From Patescibacteria group bacterium (GTDB taxonomy: Bacteria > Patescibacteriota > Patescibacteriia > Patescibacteriales > VMTK01), in assembly GCA_018896595.1 (NCBI GenBank), contig JAHIME010000088.1, forward strand, positions 1-20,092: a DNA stretch of 20,092 nt. The letters run 5' to 3'. This document shows positions 12,922 through 19,683 of this stretch, one piece after another. The stretch's first letter is position 1. Every line of letters starts with the position of its first letter. Below the pieces are notes generated by a model. The model ran no database searches, was not told where the DNA came from, and saw only the letters and a list, made by a program, of their open reading frames with translations. The position numbers and the translations under genes were made by a program.

Positions 12922-13217
12922 GAAAAATTATAAAAGATTATGCTGAAAAGTTAATAGCGGAAAAATTTGATTTTTTCGCGATTTATTTATTTGGTTCTCG
13001 CGCTAAAGGCAAGGCAGGCAAAAATAGCGATATTGATATCGCGGTTATTTCTGATAAATTAAAATGCGATTGGAATAAAAATGAAGATAAGCTATGGCGG
13101 TATGCTTTTAATATTGATTCAAGAATAGAGCCAATTGGTTTTAGTTCGGCAGATTTTAAAGATAATAGCAATCCGATTGTTTATGAAATTAAAAAAACAG
13201 GAATTCGCATAGTTTAA
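12903..13217 (+). CDS. MNT-type nucleotidyltransferase, orphaned from its HEPN partner
   Basis: A 104-aa protein with GSRAKGKAGKNSDIDIAV (Gly31-Ser32 and metal ligands Asp43, Asp45), a complete minimal nucleotidyltransferase motif. The rest (WNKNEDKLWRYAFNIDSRIE then PIGFSSADFKD) fits the COG1708-like branch, which usually pairs with an upstream HEPN gene, unlike mntA at 11704, which precedes its HEPN gene. Here the upstream HEPN gene is truncated, so this is a surviving antitoxin-side gene without its toxin. No promoter with both boxes was seen nearby; expression may depend on read-through. Confidence 0.8.
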   Translation: MSNVEVRKIIKDYAEKLIAEKFDFFAIYLFGSRAKGKAGKNSDIDIAVISDKLKCDWNKNEDKLWRYAFNIDSRIEPIGFSSADFKDNSNPIVYEIKKTGIRIV

Positions 13218-13232
13218 TTTTCGGATAAATTT

Positions 13233-13268
13233 ATCCCCAGCCACAATGTGGCAGGGGATTGTTTTTTA
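13233..13268 (+). terminator. Intrinsic terminator after the orphan nucleotidyltransferase
   Basis: ATCCCC-A-GCCAC (13233-13244), loop AAT, GTGGC-A-GGGGAT, with one A-A mismatch, then TGTTTTTTATT. Strong stem and U-tract. Confidence 0.85.
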
Positions 13269-13294
13269 TTAGGGGGATAAGCATGATTTAGAAT

Positions 13295-13323
13295 GTCATT
13301 GCGAGCGTAAGTGAAGCAATTTC
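13295..13323. repeat. GTCATTGCGAG-type dispersed repeat
   Basis: GTCATTGCGAGCGTAAGTG then AAGCAATTTC; ATTGC (13298-13302) pairs with GCAAT (13316-13320). This imperfect palindrome resembles a repeat seen between genes in many unrelated bacteria. The rest of 13269-13390 shows no gene. Confidence 0.55.
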
Positions 13324-13390
13324 ATTTTTCTGTTTTAGCCCTTGTTTACCGGGGCGGGTTTTTATTAAAGCGGGTAAATACTTTGCCGTA

Positions 13391-13419
13391 TTGACAAATC
13401 AATTAATTAGGTATACAAT
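13391..13419 (+). promoter_or_regulatory. Sigma-70 promoter of the RelB-like gene
   Basis: TTGACA (13391-13396), 17-base spacer, TACAAT (13414-13419). The ATG is at 13453. Confidence 0.75.
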
Positions 13420-13452
13420 TAAAATATATTTAAAAATAATTAAAATAATTTT

Positions 13453-13770
13453 ATGTCTCAAAAAACTGACAGCCAGATACAAATCAGGATAGACGCGGTT
13501 ACCAAGAAAAAAACTCAGAAAATTTTGGAAAATATCGGCCTGGATATCAGCTCGGCGGTAAGGCTATTTTTTAAGCAGATTATAAATACCGGCGGCCTGC
13601 CCTTGGAAACTCGGGATGAAAATGGCTTTACCTTAAAAAAATCGTTGGAGCTTAAAGAGGCGATTATTGACGCCGGAACCGCTAAAGAATCTTTCAAAAA
13701 ATCAGCCGAAATTAATCCGGAAGCGAGAGACAAGGCGGAGAAATTCATTGAGAATGTTAATAATAAATAA
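13453..13770 (+). CDS. RelB/DinJ-family antitoxin, orphan, with a TPR-derived C-terminus
   Basis: A 105-aa protein. Residues 8-52 (IQIRIDAVTKKKTQKILENI then GLDISSAVRLFFKQIINTGG) form the ribbon-helix-helix DNA-binding domain of RelB/DinJ proteins, followed by the usual LPLE turn and a helix (KKSLELKEAIIDAG). From residue 83 the sequence is KSAEINPEARDKAEKFIENV then NNK, the island's TPR tail fused in frame. RelB C-termini normally wrap the RelE/YafQ toxin. That part is replaced and no toxin gene follows: the next cassette starts 25 bases later. It probably still represses its own promoter but can no longer neutralise a cognate toxin normally. Confidence 0.8.
   Translation: MSQKTDSQIQIRIDAVTKKKTQKILENIGLDISSAVRLFFKQIINTGGLPLETRDENGFTLKKSLELKEAIIDAGTAKESFKKSAEINPEARDKAEKFIENVNNK
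13699..13770 (+). repeat. TPR-tail repeat, copy E, forming the end of the RelB-like protein
   Basis: AAATCAGCCGAAATTAATCC and the following bases match the free tails at 6851 and 12360. The reading frame is preserved across the junction after Phe-Lys (residues 81-82). Confidence 0.8.
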
Positions 13771-13795
13771 ACAACGGGCGAAAACAACGAGGCGC

Positions 13796-13824
13796 TTGAC
13801 AATAATGTAAATTTAAACTATACT
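13796..13824 (+). promoter_or_regulatory. Sigma-70 promoter, cassette 9 (leaderless start)
   Basis: TTGACA (13796-13801), 17-base spacer, TATACT (13819-13824), and ATG at 13831, 6 bases after the -10 box. This is the same geometry as at 7019-7031. Confidence 0.85.
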
Positions 13825-13830
13825 TTAAAT

Positions 13831-15060
13831 ATGCAAGGTAAAAATAAACAATTGTTAAGAGTCATTGAGAAGGCGATAGCCATGACGTTAAAGCGAGGCG
13901 ATTCGGTTCTGCTTCTTGGACCGCGCCAGACAGGCAAAACCACCCTTTCCAATAAATTGCTTGATAGGTTGCCGAGAAAAACGGAGTATTATCTTCAAGA
14001 TCCAACTATGCGCCTTGAGCTGGAAGCCGATCCGGGGAAAATTATCAGGCAAGTGGAGGCTATCAGCGGACACGTGACCGTTTTTGTGGATGAAGCGCAA
14101 AAAATTCCCGAGTTGTTCGACGCGGCCCAGTATTTGATTGATAAGAAAAAGGCCAATTTTATTTTAACAGGATCTTCAGCCAGAAAATTAAGAAGAAAGG
14201 GCGTTAATCTTCTTCCGGGAAGAATAAACAGGTTTTATCTCGATCCTCTAAGTTGGGCGGAATTGGGTTTTATTAAAGAAAATATTATCAGACCGTTGAG
14301 AATGGAAAATATTAACAAGAAAGCAAATTATTCAATTGAGGAAACAATGGTGTATGGATCCCTTCCGGGAATAGTCATTGCCAAAGAATCCGAACGCGCC
14401 AACCGGCTGCGTTCATACTCCGAAATATATCTTGAAGAAGAAATCAGGGCTGAAGCGCTGTCGCGCAAAATAGGGTCCTTTTCCAAATTTCTTGAACTGG
14501 CAGCCGCCGAATCGGGAACCAGTCCTAATTTCACCAAACTTTCCAATGAATCAGGGGTCAGTTCGCCGGCGATCAAAGAATTTTATCAAATTCTGGAAGA
14601 CACGCTGGTTGTTGAAAGAATTGAGCCGTTTTTGCGCAACGCCAGAAAAAGGATTCTCTCTTCGCCGCGCTATTATTTTTTTGATCTCGGCGTTCGCAAC
14701 GCTTTAGCAAGGCTGCCTCTTTCAAAAAATTTAGTCAACGCTCAAAAAGGAATTCTTTTTGAACACGCGGTAATTTTGGAATTGACGCGCAGAATCAGAT
14801 CGCTTGGAAAAAATTATAAAATTTATTACTGGCGAACTTCCGGCGGAGCGGAAGTTGATTGCGTTTTGGATCTTGGAAAGGAAATTATACCCATTGAAAT
14901 AAAATATTCAAAAAATGTGTCTTCTTCCGACCTTAAAGGGCTGGAGATTTTTTTGAAAGATTATAGAAAATTAGTAAGGCAGGCTTATGTAGTGACCTTG
15001 GATGGCCGTAAGGAAAAGATAGCGAATAAAATAATCCGTATCCCGTGGGATGAATTATAA
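13831..15060 (+). CDS. AAA ATPase with DUF4143 domain, second copy
   Basis: A 409-aa protein. Walker A is GPRQTGKTTL (30-39), Walker B VFVDEAQ (84-90) and the sensor strand NFILTGSSARKLRR, then LLPGRINRFYLDPLSWAELG. The C-terminal half is DUF4143: YYFFDLGVRNALARL, GILFEHAVILEL, and a PD-(D/E)xK-like pattern YYWRTSGGAEVDCVL with PIEIKYSK. It has the same architecture and length as the protein at 8325 but is clearly diverged (Walker A, helices and C-terminus all differ), so it was acquired separately rather than duplicated locally. The start at the ATG fits the leaderless promoter. The molecular role of this family is not established. Confidence 0.87.
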   Translation: MQGKNKQLLRVIEKAIAMTLKRGDSVLLLGPRQTGKTTLSNKLLDRLPRKTEYYLQDPTMRLELEADPGKIIRQVEAISGHVTVFVDEAQKIPELFDAAQYLIDKKKANFILTGSSARKLRRKGVNLLPGRINRFYLDPLSWAELGFIKENIIRPLRMENINKKANYSIEETMVYGSLPGIVIAKESERANRLRSYSEIYLEEEIRAEALSRKIGSFSKFLELAAAESGTSPNFTKLSNESGVSSPAIKEFYQILEDTLVVERIEPFLRNARKRILSSPRYYFFDLGVRNALARLPLSKNLVNAQKGILFEHAVILELTRRIRSLGKNYKIYYWRTSGGAEVDCVLDLGKEIIPIEIKYSKNVSSSDLKGLEIFLKDYRKLVRQAYVVTLDGRKEKIANKIIRIPWDEL

Positions 15061-15094
15061 TTTTAGGCTGTTGAATAATTGCAAATAGAATGAA

Positions 15095-15113
15095 CAATAA
15101 GCCGCATTGGCGG
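15095..15113 (+). repeat. Cassette-boundary repeat, copy 6 (short form)
   Basis: CAATAAGCCGCATTGGCGG: the core lacks the inner GCG but keeps the CCGC/GCGG arms. It is preceded by AAATAGAATGAA, a relic of the usual post-TPR bases, and followed by AGTTTACCGCATTTTTTGAC. No TPR codons remain here. Confidence 0.7.
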
Positions 15114-15128
15114 AGTTTACCGCATTTT

Positions 15129-15156
15129 TTGACACTATTTTTATTTATGTTATAAT
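15129..15156 (+). promoter_or_regulatory. Sigma-70 promoter, cassette 10
   Basis: TTGACA (15129-15134), 16-base spacer, TATAAT (15151-15156). Nearly identical to 9568-9595, including the following ATCCCTATAT. Here the leaderless ATG has become ATA, so the MTLTPKQ stub is lost. Confidence 0.85.
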
Positions 15157-15229
15157 ATCCCTATATAACACTAACCTTTAATCGGGGTAATTAAAAAATT
15201 TTTACTTAATAAAAAAAATAAAAAATAAT

Positions 15230-15619
15230 ATGCAACAAGAGGATATACAACAAATTTCCAATTTATTGGATCAAAAATTAGATCAAAAATTTAAAGACAA
15301 CAATAAAATTTTAAAAGGAGAAATCAGGACGGAATTCAAAGAGAACAATAAGGTTTTAAAAGGAGAAATTGTAGACGAGATCGGCGTTATTTTCAGCCAG
15401 AGTTTTAATGAGCTTGAAGTAAAAATTGACTTGATTGATGAAAAATTAAATTTAGTTGTAGATAAAGACGATAAAATCATAAAAAAACAGCAAGACTTTG
15501 AAGCTGAAATGGCGGCCAATTTAGGCGCCCATGATCGTTTTGAGGAGACATTCGCCAAAACCGATAAAAGAATTAAAGTAATGGAAGATAAGCTTAAAAC
15601 AAAATGTGCCGCGGCATAG
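15230..15619 (+). CDS. Coiled-coil protein of unknown function
   Basis: A 129-aa protein that is almost entirely helical and charged: heptad-like ISNLLDQKLDQKFKDNN, then a repeated unit (KILKGEIRTEFKENN and KVLKGEIVDEIG), FNELEVKIDLIDEKLNLVVD, and a C-terminal coil, ETFAKTDKRIKVMEDKLKTK. The tail CAAA is a chance end rather than a lipid site. No catalytic motif is present. Small coiled-coil genes of this type (often starting MTLT or MQQ with -TKDDLK/-EFKEN- repeats) are common in Patescibacteria and have no known role. A decayed copy lies at 9838. The ATG at 15230 is the only sensible start; no SD. Confidence 0.65.
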   Translation: MQQEDIQQISNLLDQKLDQKFKDNNKILKGEIRTEFKENNKVLKGEIVDEIGVIFSQSFNELEVKIDLIDEKLNLVVDKDDKIIKKQQDFEAEMAANLGAHDRFEETFAKTDKRIKVMEDKLKTKCAAA

Positions 15620-15726
15620 AAAATTTTAAAAAAGAATTATTGGACGGTTATAAAAAATCGGATTTTTATTCAAATAGCAAAAAATATTGAGATTATTTTA
15701 TTTACAAATCATTATAAATAGATAAT

Positions 15727-15753
15727 AAAAAAGTAACATATGTTACTTTTTTT
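15727..15753. terminator. Bidirectional terminator (GTAAC version)
   Basis: AAAAAA-GTAAC (15727-15737), loop ATAT, GTTAC-TTTTTTT. It lies about 108 bases after the coiled-coil gene; the intervening bases hold no gene. The preceding GAGATTATTTTATTTACAAA block is shared with the terminator at 9959. Confidence 0.85.
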
Positions 15754-15760
15754 ATAACTT

Positions 15761-15804
15761 ATTGAGAATGTTAATAATAAATAGAATAAACAATAAGCCG
15801 CGCA
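15761..15804 (+). repeat. Minimal TPR tail plus cassette-boundary repeat, copy 7
   Basis: IENVNNK and TAG (15782-15784), then AATAAA and the core CAATAAGCCGCGCA, running straight into TTGACA. Only seven codons of the TPR tail remain. Confidence 0.75.
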
Positions 15805-15833
15805 TTGACAAAATTATTTAAATAATATACAAT
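15805..15833 (+). promoter_or_regulatory. Sigma-70 promoter of the second AbiEi/AbiEii operon
   Basis: TTGACA (15805-15810), 17-base spacer, TACAAT (15828-15833). The -35 box abuts the boundary core, as at 8257. Confidence 0.75.
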
Positions 15834-15858
15834 GGAAGTAAGAAAATACATTACTTCC
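15834..15858. promoter_or_regulatory. Operator palindrome of the second AbiEi/AbiEii operon
   Basis: GGAAGTAA (15834-15841) and TTACTTCC (15851-15858) form a perfect 8-bp inverted repeat with a 9-base spacer, starting right after the -10 box. The position matches the palindrome at 10168, but the sequence and spacing are unrelated, so each AbiEi probably has its own specificity. Confidence 0.7.
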
Positions 15859-15874
15859 GTCAAATATATCAAGT

Positions 15875-16447
15875 ATGGACAATTTAATCGCCAAATTATA
15901 TCAATCCCCAAAAACGATTCTGACCAACAAGGATTTGGCTTTAATTTGGGAAGAAACCAATTTAAACAACTTAAAAGCGAAAATAGCCTATTATGTCAAA
16001 CAAGGCGCTTTAATCCGCCTTACTCGCGGCATCTTTGCAAAAGACGCAAACTACAACGCAAAGGAATTGGCTACGAGCATCTATACCCCGTCTTATATCA
16101 GCTTTGAGACAGTCTTGCGAGAGGCCGGCATAATTTTCCAGCATTATGATACGATTTTCGCGGTTTCAAAATGGCCGAAAACCATAACTATAGACAAATA
16201 TACTTTTACATTTAGGAAATTAAAAGACGCGGTCATGTTTAATCCCGCCGGTGTTGTAAGCAAAGACAACTACAGTGCGGCTATCCCGGAAAGAGCCTTC
16301 TTGGATACGATTTATTTATTCCCGAATTACTACTTTGATAATTTGAAATCAATCAATTGGGAAAAGTGCGGCGAGATGGTGAAAATTTACAACAACAAAC
16401 AATTAATAAAACGATTGGATAAATACCGCAAAAACTATGCTCAATAG
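15875..16447 (+). CDS. AbiEi-family antitoxin / transcriptional regulator, second copy
   Basis: A 190-aa protein. Winged helix: KTILTNKDLALIWEE then NNLKAKIAYYVKQGALIRLT and RGIFAK (the RGxYA-type wing). It is followed by KELATSIYTPSYISFETVLR (A-x-x-[IL]-x-x-P-SYIS), VVSKDNYSAAIPERAFLDTI (the A-x-PERAFLD motif) and a C-terminal helical part. It has the same role as the protein at 10201 but only family-level similarity. It starts 16 bases after the operator palindrome and overlaps the toxin gene by 11 bases. Confidence 0.85.
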   Translation: MDNLIAKLYQSPKTILTNKDLALIWEETNLNNLKAKIAYYVKQGALIRLTRGIFAKDANYNAKELATSIYTPSYISFETVLREAGIIFQHYDTIFAVSKWPKTITIDKYTFTFRKLKDAVMFNPAGVVSKDNYSAAIPERAFLDTIYLFPNYYFDNLKSINWEKCGEMVKIYNNKQLIKRLDKYRKNYAQ

Positions 16448-17150
16448 AGAAAAACATCAATTAATAATGGGTCAGATTTTGAAAGACATCTATACGGATG
16501 TCTCAATCAGTCCGCTTTTGGGATTGAAGGGCGGCACCTGCGCCTATTTTTTTTATAACCTGCCGAGATTCTCAGTGGACTTGGATTTTGATTTGCTGGC
16601 GGTAAATGAGGAAAACCAAAAGATTGTTTTTGAAAAGATCGTCGGCATTTTGAGCAAATACGGACAAATCAAAGATCAATACATAAAAAGATTTACAGTA
16701 TTTGTTTTGCTCTCCTACGGCGATGATGATCACAACATCAAGGTTGAAATTAATATCCGAAAGCCGGCGGAAAACATTAAAGATTGCTACGAGATAAAAG
16801 AATATCTTGGCATCTCCATGCTTGCCGCCAAGAAAGACTATTTGTTTGCCGGCAAGCTCTCGGCTCTGACTTTGAGATCCGAAACCGCCATGAGAGATAT
16901 TTACGATATCCACTATTTTGCCAAAAATAATTGGGACATTAACGCCGCGGTGATCAAGGAAATGACCGGCAAGACTGTTAAAGAATATTTGGCCGATTGC
17001 ATAGCCTTTATAGAGAAGGTAAAAGACAATCAGATGTTGCGGGGATTAGGAGAACTCGTTGAAAGTGAAAAAGATAAAGCGTGGGTTAGAAAACATTTGA
17101 AAGCCGACTCTATCTTTATGCTGAAAAATTATATGTCAGTGTTAAAATAA
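16437..17150 (+). CDS. AbiEii-family nucleotidyltransferase toxin, second copy (normal C-terminus)
   Basis: A 237-aa protein with KGGTCAY (31-37), DLDFDLL (48-54), FAGKLSALTLRSETAMRDIY-D and LRGLGELVESEKDKAWVRKH. All AbiEii landmarks are present, so it should be catalytically competent. It ends naturally with SIFMLKNYMSVLK and lacks the TPR tail seen in the homologue at 10764, which makes it a useful reference for where that protein's native sequence ends. It overlaps abiEi by 11 bases. This is the last cassette; the envelope gene begins 43 bases later. Confidence 0.87.
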   Translation: MLNREKHQLIMGQILKDIYTDVSISPLLGLKGGTCAYFFYNLPRFSVDLDFDLLAVNEENQKIVFEKIVGILSKYGQIKDQYIKRFTVFVLLSYGDDDHNIKVEINIRKPAENIKDCYEIKEYLGISMLAAKKDYLFAGKLSALTLRSETAMRDIYDIHYFAKNNWDINAAVIKEMTGKTVKEYLADCIAFIEKVKDNQMLRGLGELVESEKDKAWVRKHLKADSIFMLKNYMSVLK

Positions 17151-17193
17151 AAACATACAGTGTAATAATAAATAAATTTATTAAACCGCTACT

Positions 17194-19416
17194 ATGTCGC
17201 AAAAAACTTATTTAACAATCCTTAAAACAGGAATTTATTTGTCGTTTATTTCTGTTTTTTTAGTTTTTAAAAATTTGCTTTTCCCGTATATCACTTCAAA
17301 GCAGATTCCCTTTAATATCTTGATTGAAATTTTATTTATTTTCTGGCTGGCGCTTATTGTTAAATACCCGGAATACAGGCCGCGCAAAAATTGGATTTCA
17401 ATCGGCCTAATCGCTTTCTTCGCGGTAATCACCCTTTCTTGTTTTACCGGCGTTGATTTTAATTTAAGCTTTTGGGGAGATATTGAAAGGATGCTGGGAG
17501 TTTTTCACTTGCTTCATTTTTTGGCTTTTTATTTTATTATCATCACGGTTTTCCGCGATTGGAAGGATTGGCGTAATTTATTAATCGTTTCCGTTGCAGC
17601 GGCAACAATCCTATGCCTTTACGGCTTAACGAAAAATATCGCTTACAGCACGGTCGGCAATACGGCTTATGTGAGCGGCTATGCCATTTTTAATATTTTT
17701 TTCGCTTTGATTTTGATTTTCCGCCAAGCGCGGATCGGCGGCAAAGGAAAGGATAATAATTGGTGGATAATTTCCCTTTATTCAATCGCGATAATAACTT
17801 TGCTTGCCATTTTTAAGTTGACGCATACAAGAGGCGCTTATGTCGGCTTGGGCGCTGGCATTTTTTTCGCGCTGCTGCTTTTTATTATTTTAAACAAGAG
17901 CAAGAAAATAAAGATTTACAGCTTTTCTTGCTTGGCCGTTATCGCTGTTTTAATTTCATTGGTTTTCGCTTATCCCCAAAGCTCAATCGTGAAAAACAGC
18001 TCTATTTTAAACACAATGACGCAGATTTCGGCAAAAGCGGCCACCTTTCAAACCCGGTTGATCGCCTGGAAAGCGGCGGCTAAAGATTTTAAAAATCATC
18101 CGGTTCTGGGAACCGGCCATGGCAATTTTGCCATAACTTTTGACAAATATTTTGACCCAAGCTTTTACAACTACACGCGCAGTGAAACATATTTTGACCG
18201 GGCGCACAATAATATCGTTGATATCGCTTCAACAACAGGCGGCTTGGGCCTCTTAGCTTATTTGTCAATTTTCGTTGCCGCCGGCTATTATTTGGTCAAG
18301 GGATACAGAGAAAATAAAATCGCCCAGCATGAGCTTATATTGTTAGCCGGTTTAATTATCGCGTATTTTATCCAGAATTTAGCCGTGTTTGATTCGCTTA
18401 TAACTTACATTTCATTAATGGTAATGCTCGGATTTATTTATTACCTTGCCTCGGGAGAAACGGAAAGCAAGGAAGCCGACATGCCTCTGATAAATAAAGA
18501 GATTTACGCGCTGGCCGGAGCCGGATTGGTGATGCTGATAATTATATTCCAATACAACATCAAGCCGCTGAAAATGCTAAAAGGCACGATTGGCGGCCAG
18601 ATCGCTTTCGCCCAAGGCGATATTATCGGAGGAGTTGAAATATATAAAAAAGCGTTAAGCCATAACACAGTTTTGGACAGGGACAGCCGCGACAGCTTAA
18701 TCCGTTTTATCACCGCCAATTACGCGATGCTTAGCGGCGTGGGCGAAGAAAAAGCGCGGGAAATTTTTGATTACACAGTTGAACTGGCCGAAAAGAATGC
18801 CGCGTATAATCCCGGCGACAGTTTGATGCAGATGGAGCTGGCGCAAACTTTAAACATAGCCGCAAGATTTTATGAAGACAATCCGCAGAAATTTTATTTT
18901 TATTCGGACAGGGCGTTAGAAGCGATAAATAAATCAATTGAAGCCAGTCCGGGCAGAATTCCCATTTATTATATTAAAGCGCAGATTTTAGCCGGCCGCG
19001 ATGAGCAGGACAAGGCGATTGAAACTTTAAAATACGCGATCGGCTTGAACGAGAAATATTACGACAGCTTCTGCAACCTGTCCAGATATTATTTTGTTTT
19101 CAAGCAGGAGGACAAAGGGTTTGAAGAGATGGACAGGTGCCTGGACTTGGGCGGCGCGGAATTGCTTGCTCCGACCGATTATGTTAAGAGTCTTATCAAC
19201 TATTACATAGGCAAGCAGGATTGGCCAAAAGTTTTAAAACTCTATCAAAGATTGGCGGCGCTGGAGCCGAATGACGCGGAAGTTTGGGTCCGGCTGGCGA
19301 AAGTTTACGCGCAGGTCGGGGATATGGAGAAAGCCGTTGAGGCGGCAAAAAAAGCCGGCGAACTGGACCCGGCAATGAAGGACGCCTCGGAGCAGTTTAT
19401 TAAGGGGTTGGAATAA
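17194..19416 (+). CDS. O-antigen ligase / polymerase-like (Wzy_C) membrane protein with C-terminal TPRs
   Basis: A 740-aa protein. Residues 1-450 hold about 11-12 hydrophobic segments (first at about 12-32 and 40-58). The Wzy_C/WaaL core includes LTHTRGAYVGLGAGIFFAL (about 210-228), then a long periplasmic loop with AKAATFQTRLIAWKAAAKDF, HPVLGTGHGNFAITFD and DRAHNNIVDIASTTGGLGLL; the R-x-x-x-W, G-x-G-x-x-[NY] and AHN motifs are the family signature. Residues 480-740 are TPR-like helical repeats, ending DMEKAVEAAKKAGELDPAMK. Such proteins join or polymerise lipid-linked glycans at the outer face of the membrane; in Patescibacteria the likely substrate is a surface polysaccharide or glycoprotein, which is inference. 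No SD. The TPR end resembles the tail fragments repeated through the island. Confidence 0.85.
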   Translation: MSQKTYLTILKTGIYLSFISVFLVFKNLLFPYITSKQIPFNILIEILFIFWLALIVKYPEYRPRKNWISIGLIAFFAVITLSCFTGVDFNLSFWGDIERMLGVFHLLHFLAFYFIIITVFRDWKDWRNLLIVSVAAATILCLYGLTKNIAYSTVGNTAYVSGYAIFNIFFALILIFRQARIGGKGKDNNWWIISLYSIAIITLLAIFKLTHTRGAYVGLGAGIFFALLLFIILNKSKKIKIYSFSCLAVIAVLISLVFAYPQSSIVKNSSILNTMTQISAKAATFQTRLIAWKAAAKDFKNHPVLGTGHGNFAITFDKYFDPSFYNYTRSETYFDRAHNNIVDIASTTGGLGLLAYLSIFVAAGYYLVKGYRENKIAQHELILLAGLIIAYFIQNLAVFDSLITYISLMVMLGFIYYLASGETESKEADMPLINKEIYALAGAGLVMLIIIFQYNIKPLKMLKGTIGGQIAFAQGDIIGGVEIYKKALSHNTVLDRDSRDSLIRFITANYAMLSGVGEEKAREIFDYTVELAEKNAAYNPGDSLMQMELAQTLNIAARFYEDNPQKFYFYSDRALEAINKSIEASPGRIPIYYIKAQILAGRDEQDKAIETLKYAIGLNEKYYDSFCNLSRYYFVFKQEDKGFEEMDRCLDLGGAELLAPTDYVKSLINYYIGKQDWPKVLKLYQRLAALEPNDAEVWVRLAKVYAQVGDMEKAVEAAKKAGELDPAMKDASEQFIKGLE

Positions 19417-19423
19417 GGGGAAT

Positions 19424-19671
19424 AACTCCACCCCCAGCCCTCCTCTTAAACAAGAGGAGGGAGCTAAAGGCAGGCGTTATTTCGTTCCCTCTTCTTAAAC
19501 AAGAGGAGGGAGCTAAAGGCAGGCGTTATTTCGTTCCCTCCTCTTAAACAAGAGGAGGGAGCTAAAGGCAGGCGTTATTTCATTCCCTCTTCTTAAACAA
19601 GAGGAGGGAGCTAAAGGCAGGCGTTATTTCGTTCCCTCCTCTTAGATAAGAGGAGGGGCAGGGAGGAGTTG
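19424..19671. repeat. Tandem hairpin array, 49-base period, REP-like ends
   Basis: Four full 49-base units (19438-19486, 19487-19535, 19536-19584, 19585-19633) and a partial fifth. Each opens with CCCTCCTCTT or CCCTCTTCTT, then AAAC and AAGAGGAGGG, then GAGCTAAAGGCAGGCGTTAT and TTC[GA]TT. Units 2 and 4 carry the CTTCTT variant, which still pairs as a G-U wobble. The ends AACTCCA (19424-19430) and AGGAGTT (19664-19670) mirror the element at 218-302. The array separates two convergent genes; there is no U-tract and no spacer diversity. Confidence 0.9.
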
Positions 19672-19683
19672 AAAACGGTATCT

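Noticed and set aside
6008..15804. Integron attC sites and gene cassettes
   Set aside because: The boundary cores lack the paired R'/R'' sites with a GTTRRRY consensus, each unit carries its own promoter, and no integrase is in the window. The layout is only analogous.
15832..16107. ORF starting at the ATG next to the second AbiE promoter
   Set aside because: It runs through the operator and then overlaps abiEi in another frame, with no recognisable protein features.
19424..19671. CRISPR array
   Set aside because: The units are contiguous 49-base tandem copies with no unique spacers, and no cas genes are present.
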